Position numbers and translations under genes: made by a program
Shown: positions 1 through 7,658 of the stretch, in pieces
Layout: the number at the start of each line of letters is the position of its first letter
Numbering within the stretch: the first letter of the stretch is position 1
The notes under the pieces: model-generated
The model's database searches: none
What the model saw: the letters and a program-made list of their open reading frames with translations, nothing else
Told to the model about the DNA's origin: nothing
NCBI GenBank assembly: GCA_013003715.1
Contig: JABDIN010000049.1
Span: 1 to 37,753, forward strand
DNA length: 37,753 nucleotides
Reading direction: 5' to 3'
Origin: Desulfobacteraceae bacterium
GTDB taxonomy: Bacteria; Desulfobacterota; Desulfobacteria; Desulfobacterales; Desulfosarcinaceae

Positions 1-1321
1 TTGAAATTCTGATCCTGATAATCTCTTTGCTGGCCAATCGCTTAAATTTGAATAGCACAAACAGCAGCAAACCGCCATCACAGGATCCAAACCGGAAAAG
101 GCAATCAAAACGCGCAGCAGGGAAAAAACCTGGCGGCCAAAAAGGCCACGTCGGCACCACTTTAAAAAAAGTCGATGATCCGGACACTATCAAGGTCATT
201 AACATCGATCGCAGAACGCTACCTACAGGCAATTACCGGCATGCAGGGTTTGATACGCGGCAGGTGTTTGATATCGATATTTCACGAGTTGTCACCGAAT
301 ACCGGGCACAGATACTCGAAAATGATAAGGGTCAGTGTTTTGTGGCCCCTTTCCCCGAAGGTGTCACCAAGGCGGTTCAATATGGGATAGGCCTTAAAGC
401 ACATTCGGTCTATATGTCACAATATCAGCTTATCCCCTATAACAGAATCCAGGACTATTTCGCTGACCAGCTTCATGTGCCGGTCAGTGAAGGCTCAATT
501 TTCAACCTTAACAAGGAAGCCTATCAGTTGCTGGATGACTTTGAAGAACGGGTCAAGATGGAACTGACAGCTTCAGGGTTCGCCCATGCCGATGAGACCG
601 GAATCAATATGGGGGGCAAACGCCATTGGTTGCATTGCATATCCAATGACCAGTGGACCTATTACTATCCCCATAAAAAAAGGGGCACCGAGGCCATGAA
701 CGACATGGGCGTGCTCACAGGGTTTGCCGGGATATTGTGCCATGACCACTGGAAACCCTATTTTAAATACGATTGTACGCACGCCTTATGCAATGCCCAT
801 CATATCAGAGAGCTAACATGGGCCTATGAGCAAGATCGGATGGGCAGCAGTGGGCGCACAACGTAAAAAAGCTGCTCGAAACATTAAATTGCAGAGTTAC
901 AGCGGCTGGGGGCGCACTGGATGCGAAGGCAGCCCAAAAATACCGGCGCCGGTACCGAAAACTATTAAAGCAGGGCGATATCGAGTGCCCTGAACCTATT
1001 CGACCAAAGCAAAAAGGCAAAAGAGGTCGAATCAAAAAATCAAAATCGAGGAACCTGCTGGAACGGCTCAGAGACTATGAGTCGGAGGTTTTAAGATTTA
1101 TGGAAAATGAACATGTTCCGTTTACGAATAATTTAGGAGAAAATGATATTCGGATGACGAAAGTTCACCAGAAGATATCCGGATGTTTTCGCTCTATGGA
1201 TGGGGCACGGACATTTTATCGTATCCGAAGCTATTTATCGACATATCGAAAACAGGGCGTAAAGTCAAGCCTGGCATTGGATCTTTTGTTTAAGGGCTTG
1301 TTGCCGGATTTTCTCATGTAA
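1..1321 (+). pseudogene. IS66-family transposase (TnpC), 5'-truncated by the window edge and frameshifted
   Basis: The reading frame is already open at base 3 and runs to a stop at 864-866. The last third continues in another frame to a TAA at 1319-1321. The translation has the IS66 N-terminal NSSKPPSQDP and GKKPGGQKGH motifs (zinc-finger region partly missing), then DDE landmarks: HADETG (about 589-606), the CHDHWKPYF stretch (about 739-765) and, in the second frame, NNLGENDIRM (about 1126-1155) supplying the Glu. Removing five bases, CGGAT at 837-841, would join the two halves as YEQDGQQWAHN, the usual IS66 continuation. All three catalytic residues therefore survive at the DNA level, but the product is interrupted. 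I see no tnpA/tnpB partner or clear terminal inverted repeat inside the window. Confidence 0.9.
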
Positions 1322-1361
1322 ATTTCATTGTTTTGGAAATATACGCTGAATAGTTACAAAT

Positions 1362-1507
1362 AACGAAGAAAAGGTCAGGTCTACATTTGACTATTAGTCG
1401 CCGTTTATCTGATCTTCGACACCTCTCCCCGAAGTCTGCGGCCCTCCTTTATCAATGTGATGGTATGTTTCTTGGATCCCGGTGATAAAACTGTAGGAAC
1501 CGAATAA
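1362..1507 (-). repeat. RAYT right-end repeat, copy A (solo)
   Basis: This stretch is closely similar to 8958-9105 and 11660-11804, all in the same orientation. On the minus strand each copy reads as the last codons of a RAYT transposase (IDKGGPQTL), its stop, and a tail containing GGTCAAATGTAGACCTGACC, whose ends (GGTCA/TGACC) are inverted. Only in the 11.7-kb copy is the repeat still joined to transposase coding sequence. Here it is a solo end lying directly after the IS66 remnant. Confidence 0.75.
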
Positions 1508-1531
1508 GGTAGTGTTCTGCGATCGACTCTA

Positions 1532-1669
1532 ATGTCCTTAGCAGTGTCCGGGTCAGATAGGGAATATAGCGACCCTTTGGGAGAAGCATCCCTTCTTGCT
1601 TATCTGGAAAAGGTATGGGTCAGAAAGCTCAAACGCGGCAAGCCCGGCCCTAAAGCGAGAGACAAGTAG
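1532..1669 (+). pseudogene. C-terminal scrap of a second RAYT transposase family
   Basis: A 45-codon open stretch ends in YLEKVWVRKLKRGKPGPKARDK-stop, split here only by its context. This resembles the conserved tail of REP-associated tyrosine transposases (a G-x-P-L-G motif, then LxxLExxxGRxLxxxKxGPKxK). The same tail and its following bases (TAAAGCGAGAGA..AAG, then a CCCGGAATTTC block) recur at about 6555-6600, where an N-terminal part of the same family is still visible. No HUH motif or catalytic tyrosine remains here, so this is a dead fragment. Confidence 0.6.
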
Positions 1670-1780
1670 GTGTACCCGGAATTTCGGAATTTTCTTGACG
1701 ATCCATACATGGTACGTTATTTTAGATTACAATTTAGTTTGAAATAAGAAATCCGTTAATTTAAAATTTGGAATAAACGC

Positions 1781-2947
1781 ATGAACCGGGATCTACAAGG
1801 CCATTACATAACCATTTCGACGGTCGGGGAAAAGGCGCAGGCCTTTGTCCCGGCACCGTTGCCACCAGCACCACCTATTGATTGGTCATCAGATCTCAGG
1901 GAAAAGTTCGATCAGGCCCTGTTGGCTCTCGGTCGTCTGGACAGTGTTTCCGTACTGCTCCCGGATACCTCGCTCTTTCTTTATATGTATGTGCGTAAAG
2001 AGGCGGTCCTTTCCTCGATGATCGAGGGAACCCAATCATCCCTTTCCGACCTGCTGCTGTTTGAGTTTGAGCATCAGCCCGGTGTGCCGCTGGATGACGT
2101 GCAGGAAGTCAGCAATTATGTAGCGGCGCTGAATTATGGATTGAACCGACTGAATGAAGATTTTCCGCTCTCACTGAGGTTGCTGAAAGAAATCCATAGC
2201 CTTCTTTTATCAAAGGGACGCGGTAAGGAGTGCGATCCGGGCGAGTTTCGCAGAAGCCAGAACTGGATTGGCGGCAGTCGCCCCGGAACAGCGGCATTTG
2301 TGCCGCCGCCACCGGAATATGTTCTGGAGTGCATGGGCAAGCTGGAACTGTTTTTACACGACCAGCCGGAAAAGACTTCGGTTCTAATCAAGGCGGCTTT
2401 GGCGCATGTTCAGTTCGAAACCATCCACCCGTTTCTTGATGGCAATGGGCGTTTGGGGCGTCTTATCATTACGCTGCTGCTCGGCTCCGAGAAAGTGCTC
2501 AAGGAGCCGATGCTGTACTTGAGTTTGTATTTCAAGTCTCATCGACAGAAATACTATGAACTGCTTGATGAAGTGCGCCTGACCGGTGACTGGGAGGCAT
2601 GGCTGGACTTCTTTGCCGATGCTGTCATCCATACAGCAACTCAAGCGGTGGAGACGGCCCAACAGCTGATGAAACTGTCAGCTGAAGACGGTCAACGTAT
2701 CAACGGTCTCAAGCGCATCTCCGGCTCTGCGCACCTGATTCACAAAGCAATGCTGGAACGGCCGATAGCCTCGCCAAACTGGATTCAGGAAAAGACCCAG
2801 CTCTCACCGGCAACCGTCAACGCGTGCCTGCGTGAATTGGAGCAACTTGGCATTGTCAAAGAAGTCACCGGTCAAAAACGAAACCGCCTCTATTCCTATC
2901 TGGAATACATCCGGATTATGAACGAAGGCACTGAACTGCCACGCTGA
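1781..2947 (+). CDS. Fic family protein (predicted AMP transferase) with self-inhibitory helix and winged-helix tail
   Basis: The 388-residue protein has the Fic catalytic motif HPFLDGNGRLGR at residues 216-227. His216 is the predicted base, Asp220 binds the metal, and the Gly/Asn/Arg residues hold phosphates. An N-terminal inhibitory motif of the (S/T)xxxE(G/N) type, SSMIEG, is at 78-83, so this belongs to the Fic class whose inhibitory helix is in the same chain. The layout of Fic/DOC N-terminal domain, Fic core and C-terminal winged helix (about 320-385) matches the long SoFic-like family. Known members transfer AMP to hydroxyl side chains of proteins; the target here cannot be read from sequence. 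It stands alone between RAYT debris and a terminator-like hairpin, with no separate antitoxin. The start codon ATG follows an AT-rich leader without a strong Shine-Dalgarno site. Confidence 0.92.
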   Translation: MNRDLQGHYITISTVGEKAQAFVPAPLPPAPPIDWSSDLREKFDQALLALGRLDSVSVLLPDTSLFLYMYVRKEAVLSSMIEGTQSSLSDLLLFEFEHQPGVPLDDVQEVSNYVAALNYGLNRLNEDFPLSLRLLKEIHSLLLSKGRGKECDPGEFRRSQNWIGGSRPGTAAFVPPPPEYVLECMGKLELFLHDQPEKTSVLIKAALAHVQFETIHPFLDGNGRLGRLIITLLLGSEKVLKEPMLYLSLYFKSHRQKYYELLDEVRLTGDWEAWLDFFADAVIHTATQAVETAQQLMKLSAEDGQRINGLKRISGSAHLIHKAMLERPIASPNWIQEKTQLSPATVNACLRELEQLGIVKEVTGQKRNRLYSYLEYIRIMNEGTELPR

Positions 2948-3408
2948 TCTGATGTGGTTTTGATGTGTTACGCTGGGTATGGTGGAATGAGTCGAACTCA
3001 CGTTCGTTCTCTGTTTGGGGAAAAATCAGAGAATTGAGTTTCTCTAAGTCCTCTAAATAAAAGACGTTAGCTTCTGTTCGAATCTGTGTTATCCGAAATA
3101 ACTTACGCGGATTTATTGGGTTTCAGACGTGGTTGCATTAAGGCCCTGAATGCTCCACCACGTTTTAACTTTAATTTCAAATAGTTATTCGTTTAGAAAT
3201 GGCAAAAAAAGCTTGCCATTTTTTTGCCACCTTTACATCATATGACATTGACATTCTTTCATTTGGCCGATCACTTGTCTTTCGAATGGACGCCGCACAG
3301 CTCCCCCATGTTCGCACTGAATTCCGATAAGGCGAATAGGTTGCATTTTTTACGCAAGTATTACATAAAACAGATGAATTTTTAACTGATTCGGGATATG
3401 CAGGTCGT
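2948..3408. other. Non-coding stretch after fic
   Basis: I find no convincing gene in these 461 bases. A minus-strand segment near 2970-3000 ends like a tRNA/tmRNA T-arm (GTTCGACTC, then CCACCA), but no folded RNA of the right size is attached to it. A terminator-like hairpin is listed separately at 3197-3226. The part from 3230 to 3408 is the AT-rich leader of the next gene. Confidence 0.5.
3197..3226 (+). terminator. Rho-independent terminator-like hairpin
   Basis: AATGGCAA (3198-3205) pairs with TTGCCATT (3213-3220) around a short A-rich loop and is followed by a T-run through 3225. An A-run inside the loop makes the reverse direction less convincing. It separates fic from the downstream secreted-protein and redox genes. 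Confidence 0.6.
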
Positions 3409-3801
3409 ATGAAAAACAGACTTTTCATTTTTATCATCTCCATGGCTGTGATCTTAAGCATGGCCTCCGGGGGCCTGTGCGCGACCCTGTCGGTGAAGGT
3501 CGGCAAAACGGCATGTGAAAAAAAGCGACATGCTCAGGGCGGCCTCACCAAGACCGCCAGCGGTAAATGCCATGTAACGCCCTGCCAAACCCAAAACAGC
3601 AAAGTATACCTGCTGCCCGACACTTCCTCAAGGCGATCTCAGGACGAGATTCGCAGCAGCTTTTCGATGCCGGGGCTTGCCGTTAACGCGCAGGACACCG
3701 CGGAATCGGGTCCTTTCCAGGCAGACAGGCGTATTCTCAAATTTCCTTCAACGTATTACCCCCCACCTTTGTTTTCCCTCAACTGCGCCTATATATGTTG
3801 A
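3409..3801 (+). CDS. Small secreted hypothetical protein
   Basis: The 130-residue product begins with a typical Sec signal peptide: a Lys/Arg start, a hydrophobic run about residues 5-22, then an Ala-rich cleavage region near GGLCA. The mature part is polar with several cysteines (about 35, 54 and 59, plus two in the last ten residues, NCAYIC) and a Pro-rich YYPPPLF segment before the end. I do not recognise a family. It lies 140 bases upstream of the thioredoxin/CcdA operon on the same strand. A role in periplasmic thiol or metal chemistry would fit the cysteines and the context, but that is inference only. The Shine-Dalgarno site is weak (GCAGG about 8 bases before ATG). Confidence 0.6.
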   Translation: MKNRLFIFIISMAVILSMASGGLCATLSVKVGKTACEKKRHAQGGLTKTASGKCHVTPCQTQNSKVYLLPDTSSRRSQDEIRSSFSMPGLAVNAQDTAESGPFQADRRILKFPSTYYPPPLFSLNCAYIC

Positions 3802-3941
3802 TTGACACCACAGCTGGAGTTGGTGGACAGGTGCATTCAATCCCTGCCCGGCCCCCACATTCTTTTTCGGTCCGCAAATAAAGGAATTTTAAACTCAACC
3901 GGCGGTTTCCACATCGCCGACGGACAAGGAATTATTGCATC

Positions 3942-4871
3942 ATGCGCAACATTATCAGTCCCAATTACGTTTTTTACGCCGGCGTCATATGGCTGCTGTT
4001 CCTGCTGACCATGATCATGCCCTGGACAGCCAGCGCTGCCACGGTGGATATCCGCTATCCCGGACTTGCCACGGGCCTGCTCAAATCCGCGGTGCTGACA
4101 CCCCTGGACAAAGACACCCTGCTGGCGGCCGATGGCTTTTCCATCACGCATTCGCAAATGCTGGAGAACATCCAGGATCAGGAACCAAAGCTGCGCGAGC
4201 AGCTAAAAAAAAATCTGTTTTTCCTGTTGGAGCAAGAGGCGGTGCGTCAGGTTCTGCTCAGCGAAGTCCAAAAGGCCGGCATCTCAGTAAAAGAAGGGGA
4301 TGACAGCCGGGCGATTCAGGCGCTGTTCGCGCATCGCACCCGGGATCTGGCCGTGTCCGAGGAAGAAGCGCGCGCCTTTTACGCCGCCAACAAAGAGATG
4401 GTGGGTAGTACCCCCTTCGAGCAGGTGGCGGACGGCATTCGCCAATACCTGCTGAAGGACAAACAGCAGCAAGCGGTTTCAGCCTACATCGATTCCCTGG
4501 GCGAAGTGACCCAATTGCGTATCAACGACAAATGGGTGGAGGCGCAAAACCGTCTGGCCATGGACAACCCCGTGGACAAGGCGCGGCGCTCGGACAAACC
4601 AACCATGGTCGAGTTCGGGGCAGCGGGATGTGTCCCCTGCGACATGATGCAACCCATTTTGGATAAGCTGCGCAAGACTTATCCGGACAAATTGAATGTG
4701 GTTTTTGTTCATGTGCGGGAGGAACAAATCCTGGCGGCCCGTTACGGCATCCGCTCGATCCCTGTCCAGGTGTTTTATGATGCCTCCGGCACGGAGGTTT
4801 TTCGACACGTGGGTTTTTTTGCACAAACCGAAGTGGACAAGCAACTGGCGGCCATGGGGGTGAAACAATGA
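3942..4871 (+). CDS. SurA-like helical domain fused to thioredoxin domain (envelope thiol oxidoreductase)
   Basis: The 309-residue product has an N-terminal hydrophobic segment (about 10-30) ending in ASAA, so it is exported or membrane-anchored. Residues about 60-200 resemble the helical chaperone part of SurA/PpiC peptidyl-prolyl isomerases (a DGFSITHSQM-like start, a long amphipathic helical region, then an EEEARAFYAAN segment), with no parvulin domain. Residues about 215-309 are a thioredoxin fold with the redox pair Cys230-Val-Pro-Cys233 and a cis-proline in SIPVQVF (Pro274). The gene overlaps the next thioredoxin gene by four bases (ATGA) and is followed by ccdA, so it probably takes electrons from CcdA. 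The SurA-like part could bind unfolded substrates; this is inference. Confidence 0.85.
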   Translation: MRNIISPNYVFYAGVIWLLFLLTMIMPWTASAATVDIRYPGLATGLLKSAVLTPLDKDTLLAADGFSITHSQMLENIQDQEPKLREQLKKNLFFLLEQEAVRQVLLSEVQKAGISVKEGDDSRAIQALFAHRTRDLAVSEEEARAFYAANKEMVGSTPFEQVADGIRQYLLKDKQQQAVSAYIDSLGEVTQLRINDKWVEAQNRLAMDNPVDKARRSDKPTMVEFGAAGCVPCDMMQPILDKLRKTYPDKLNVVFVHVREEQILAARYGIRSIPVQVFYDASGTEVFRHVGFFAQTEVDKQLAAMGVKQ

Positions 4872-5293
4872 AAAAAAACCAAAAGCACTTCGCGATGGTC
4901 CTGTTAGGCGCCCTCGTCGTCTTGGCCGTTGTGGGAGCGGTCCGGTCGCAGTTTTTTTCAAACCAGGATGAAGCCCCCACAATTGCATCGGCCAGCCCAG
5001 TCGCGGGTCCGGCACCGGGGAAGGTGACCATGATCGATTTGGGCGCCACGGAATGCATCCCCTGCAAAATGATGGCGCCCATTATCGAGGAATTGAAGAA
5101 GGAATATGCCGGCCGGGCGGATATCATTTTTATCGATGTTTGGAAGAATCCCGCAGAGGCAAAAAAATACGGTATCCGCGCCATCCCGACCCAGATTTTT
5201 TTTGACGCCGACGGCAGGGAGGTACATCGCAACACCGGGTTCATGGATAAAAAGCGCATTGTGGAGGTCCTGACCCGGTTGGGGGTGTCCTGA
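4868..5293 (+). CDS. Membrane-anchored thioredoxin-like protein
   Basis: The 141-residue product has an uncleaved or cleavable N-terminal hydrophobic helix (about 8-26) after a Lys-rich start, a short Pro/Ala linker, and a thioredoxin domain from about residue 50. The active site is Cys63-Ile-Pro-Cys66 and the cis-proline is Pro107 in RAIPTQIF. It is paralogous to the C-terminal domain of the preceding gene (both have the VxPCxMMxPI pattern and a YGIR-x-IP segment), so a tandem duplication followed by divergence is likely. Its start overlaps the upstream stop, pointing to translational coupling. With ccdA following, it is a plausible periplasm-facing electron carrier. Confidence 0.9.
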   Translation: MKKNQKHFAMVLLGALVVLAVVGAVRSQFFSNQDEAPTIASASPVAGPAPGKVTMIDLGATECIPCKMMAPIIEELKKEYAGRADIIFIDVWKNPAEAKKYGIRAIPTQIFFDADGREVHRNTGFMDKKRIVEVLTRLGVS

Positions 5294-5348
5294 GCGCGGG
5301 AATGCCTATTTGACGATCAAAGCACTTAAGCAAGGAGCTGAAAACGAT

Positions 5349-6059
5349 ATGTTCGATCAATTTTTTCTTGAAGTGAATCAATGGATGACCGCCGGATCGG
5401 CGATCGCCTTTGCCGGGGCCTTTGCCTGGGGCATGGTCAGCGTGCTGTTCTCGCCCTGCCACCTGGCCTCCATCCCGCTGATCGTGGCCTATGTGGGCGG
5501 CCAGCAGACCGCTGTCAACCCGCGCCGGGCAGCCTGGTACGCCGGCGCTTTTTCGGTGGGACTGTTCATTACCATCGCCGTTGTGGGCATCGTGTGTGCA
5601 CTGTTGGGCCGCATGCTAGGTGACGTGGGCACCTGGTGGCAGGTTATAGTGGGGATCGTTTTGATCTGGGTGGCTTTGGGCATGCTGGGCGTTCAGGCCT
5701 GCTCCATGTCCGGATCGCTGCTCTACCGGCTCAACCTGCGCGGCATCCAAGGCGCTTTCGGTCTTGGACTGGCCTACGGAATTTTGTCAGGGTCCTGCAC
5801 CTTCGGTTTCATCGCGCCCATCCTGGCCATTGTTACCGTGCAGCAGAAAATCGTGGCCGGGTCGGTGATGATGATTCTCTTTTCAGTGGGCCACTGCCTG
5901 CCGATTGCTGTTGCCGGAAGCTCCACGGCGCTGGTGCGCAGAGTAACCGAAAACAGCGCCTGGCAGGGGGCCGGCATGTGGTTTCGGCGCGGTGCCGGCG
6001 TGGTGATAGCCCTGCTGGGCGTCTATTTTATCGCCGGACCGTTTGTGAGTTGGGCATGA
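5349..6059 (+). CDS. ccdA: CcdA/DsbD-type transmembrane thiol-electron transporter
   Basis: The protein of about 236 residues has six or so hydrophobic segments. Two Cys-containing repeats are typical of the CcdA/DsbD membrane domain: SVLFSPCHLASIP in the first half and SGSCTFGFIAP in the second. Those two cysteines carry electrons from cytoplasmic thioredoxin across the membrane to periplasmic partners. I choose ATG 5349 because AAGGAG (5332-5337) sits 11 bases upstream; a TTG further up at 5310 lacks such a site. Its position behind two thioredoxin-fold genes and before a broken rhodanese gene points to a periplasmic thiol-reducing operon. Confidence 0.88.
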   Translation: MFDQFFLEVNQWMTAGSAIAFAGAFAWGMVSVLFSPCHLASIPLIVAYVGGQQTAVNPRRAAWYAGAFSVGLFITIAVVGIVCALLGRMLGDVGTWWQVIVGIVLIWVALGMLGVQACSMSGSLLYRLNLRGIQGAFGLGLAYGILSGSCTFGFIAPILAIVTVQQKIVAGSVMMILFSVGHCLPIAVAGSSTALVRRVTENSAWQGAGMWFRRGAGVVIALLGVYFIAGPFVSWA

Positions 6060-6079
6060 CTTTTTGGAAAGGCAAATCT

Positions 6080-6307
6080 ATGTTTCAAAATTAATTGAAA
6101 CAGGCCGTATGGCAAGTTCCGCTGTTGGTCATCACGGCGTGCGTAATCGGCATAGGTATCAACACCATTCGTCCCGACGGCCTTGCGCTTGTCGGGGACT
6201 GGTCGGAACAGGCGCGTTTTGCCGATGTTGCCGACGAAAGCCTGGTCATCGGCCTGGACGAAGCCACCGGCTTGTTCAAGCGTAATTCCCGGGGACACCA
6301 TACTTAA
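6080..6307 (+). pseudogene. Broken rhodanese-like membrane protein, N-terminal part only
   Basis: An ATG at 6080 begins MFQN, followed at once by an in-frame TAA (6092-6094). The same frame continues as LKQAVWQVPLLVITACVIGIG..., a membrane helix, then a segment like RPDGLALVGDWS and an LVIGLDEATGLFK stretch. This is the usual entry into a rhodanese domain of the form helix, RPDGL, GDWS, then sulfurtransferase. The frame ends at 6307 before the catalytic Cys loop, and a decayed RAYT begins within 40 bases. I infer a gene killed by an early stop and truncated by element insertion or deletion. It was probably the last gene of the thioredoxin/ccdA operon. A TTG at 6095 could restart translation, but the product would still lack the domain. 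Confidence 0.65.
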
Positions 6308-6345
6308 TTATCAACAATGGTTAGGATAATTGATTCCTTTCCCCT

Positions 6346-6600
6346 ATGGCAAGATTAGCAAGGGCGGTAGCACCGGGCATTCCTCACCCTGTTACCCAAA
6401 GGGACAACAGGCGCCTGCAGACTTTTTTCAATGATGATGACTTTCAGACTTATCTGGAACTTATGTCCGAATGATGCCCAATCATGTTCACCTGATTGTT
6501 GTACCGGAAACAAAAGATAGTTTAAGGATAGCCATCGGAGAGGCGCACCGGCACTAAAGCGAGAGATCAGTAAGGTGCCCCCGGAATTTCTGTCCGTATT
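6346..6600 (+). pseudogene. RAYT (REP-associated tyrosine transposase) with internal deletions
   Basis: ATG 6346 opens MARLARAVAPGIPH, the hallmark start of one RAYT family, and continues through NRRLQTFFNDDDF to a TGA at 6472. The next frame gives MPNHVHLIVVPE, which holds the HVH (HUH) metal-binding motif, and then IGEAHRH-stop. The residues usually between these two blocks are missing. From about 6555 the sequence jumps to the C-terminal tail block also seen at 1640-1690. The catalytic-Tyr region is therefore deleted, and this is an internally shrunken copy. Confidence 0.8.
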
Positions 6601-6953
6601 TCCCCTGGTTTCCCCAACCCGGAGAAAACACCATTTTCAGAGAATCGCAAAAATCCCAGAGATTTCGGCGGTTACGACACAATTCATATCGGACTTGGTT
6701 TTCGAAAATGAAGCATGGTTGAGATGCCGGGCATCATGTTGTAAGCGCCGGTGTGAAAATGTCACAAATTTCCCGGATTAAAAATGTCTGTCCCCAAAAG
6801 GGCAGGCCGGGCCAATCGACCACCCGGCCGGTGATATGGTTACTCGTTTCGGACCTCCGTCATGCGGTAACTTTTCCCCTCATTCTCTATTATTTTAGAA
6901 TACAGCAATAAGTTAAAATAACAAAAGATCTTATTTTAGGATACGGTCAAACA
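6601..6953. other. Non-coding stretch between two RAYT remnants
   Basis: No supported gene. A 13-base direct repeat with one mismatch (TATTTTAGAATAC 6891-6903 and TATTTTAGGATAC 6932-6944) flanks an AT-rich segment just before the next RAYT start. It may be the promoter or left-end sequence of that element. Confidence 0.5.
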
Positions 6954-7052
6954 ATGGCCAGAATACCGCGAATCATGATCACCGGAGAGTCCACGGCCTA
7001 TCATGTGATATCCCGCACGGCCCTGGACGGGTATGTGATGGGGGGATGTGGA
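6954..7052 (+). pseudogene. N-terminal scrap of a third RAYT family
   Basis: The frame opens MARIPRIMITGESTAYHVIS and continues RTALDGYVMG, a pattern I associate with the start of another Y1/RAYT transposase family (MARIPR... YHVxSRTALDG). Similarity stops at about 7045. The open frame then runs on to 7250 with unrelated, low-complexity residues. The HUH and Tyr motifs are absent. It ends about 250 bases before hipB, so the toxin-antitoxin pair sits directly beside element debris. Confidence 0.65.
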
Positions 7053-7304
7053 AAAAGCTTTCTTTGTAAAGCTGCTTTAAGAAAAGGCAGACTCCTTAGC
7101 GAGCTCCCCTATACAGCTGAATGTATAGGTATTATCATTAATGAAAATATAGACATTTTCTGGTTGGCAATTACCAACACTATTGCTAATTTTTCTATCT
7201 ATGTTAGTAAAAACCAGCATTCGTCGGCAATTTTTACCTTGTTATTATGAATGAATTTTGATATTCGTTGGAAAATACCATCATTAAATGGAAAATTTAG
7301 AATA

Positions 7305-7658
7305 ATGATAGATAAAACCAGCACAGAATGGGTCGCAATGTCGGATAAAGCGATAATCGGTACTATCGGTGCATATATCAGGCATCAGCGGCTGGAACAG
7401 AACAAAACACAGGCGCAAATCGCTAAAGAGGCTGGAATTAACCGCTGGACACTGAGTCAGATAGAAAATGGCGAATCTGTAACGCTTGCCACCCTCATTC
7501 AAATATTGAGGGTTCTTGACCTAATTCACTTGTTGAGCATATTCACCATCAGGAAAACAATCAGCCCCATAGAGTATGCCAGGTTAGAAGAAAAGAAAAA
7601 AAAGAGGGCGAGACCGAAAAATAAGGAAAATGATTCAAATGGAGATTTGGAGTGGTAG
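7305..7658 (+). CDS. hipB: HipB-like antitoxin, XRE-family DNA-binding protein
   Basis: The product of about 117 residues carries a lambda-repressor-type helix-turn-helix (RHQRLEQNKTQAQIAKEAGI, then SQIENGE) in its N-terminal half and a Lys/Arg-rich tail. It overlaps hipA by seven bases, the normal order for HipBA modules, in which HipB binds the operator and neutralises HipA. I choose ATG 7305 because the stretch TEWVAMSDKAI before the HTH is conserved in this subgroup as I remember it. ATG 7251 and 7338 are alternatives, and none has a strong ribosome site. Autorepression is the family norm; I see no certain operator, though the AT-rich 7190-7300 region would be the place. Confidence 0.85.
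   Translation: MIDKTSTEWVAMSDKAIIGTIGAYIRHQRLEQNKTQAQIAKEAGINRWTLSQIENGESVTLATLIQILRVLDLIHLLSIFTIRKTISPIEYARLEEKKKKRARPKNKENDSNGDLEW

Noticed and set aside
2970-3001. Minus-strand GTTCGACTC and CCACCA pattern like the 3' end of a tRNA or tmRNA
   Set aside because: The T-stem pairs poorly, and no anticodon arm, acceptor partner or tmRNA 5' part is found within 350 bases. It could be an old attachment-site remnant, but I cannot support that.
6575-6781. Plus-strand open frame of 68 codons
   Set aside because: It begins inside the RAYT tail block and has no recognisable content or ribosome site.
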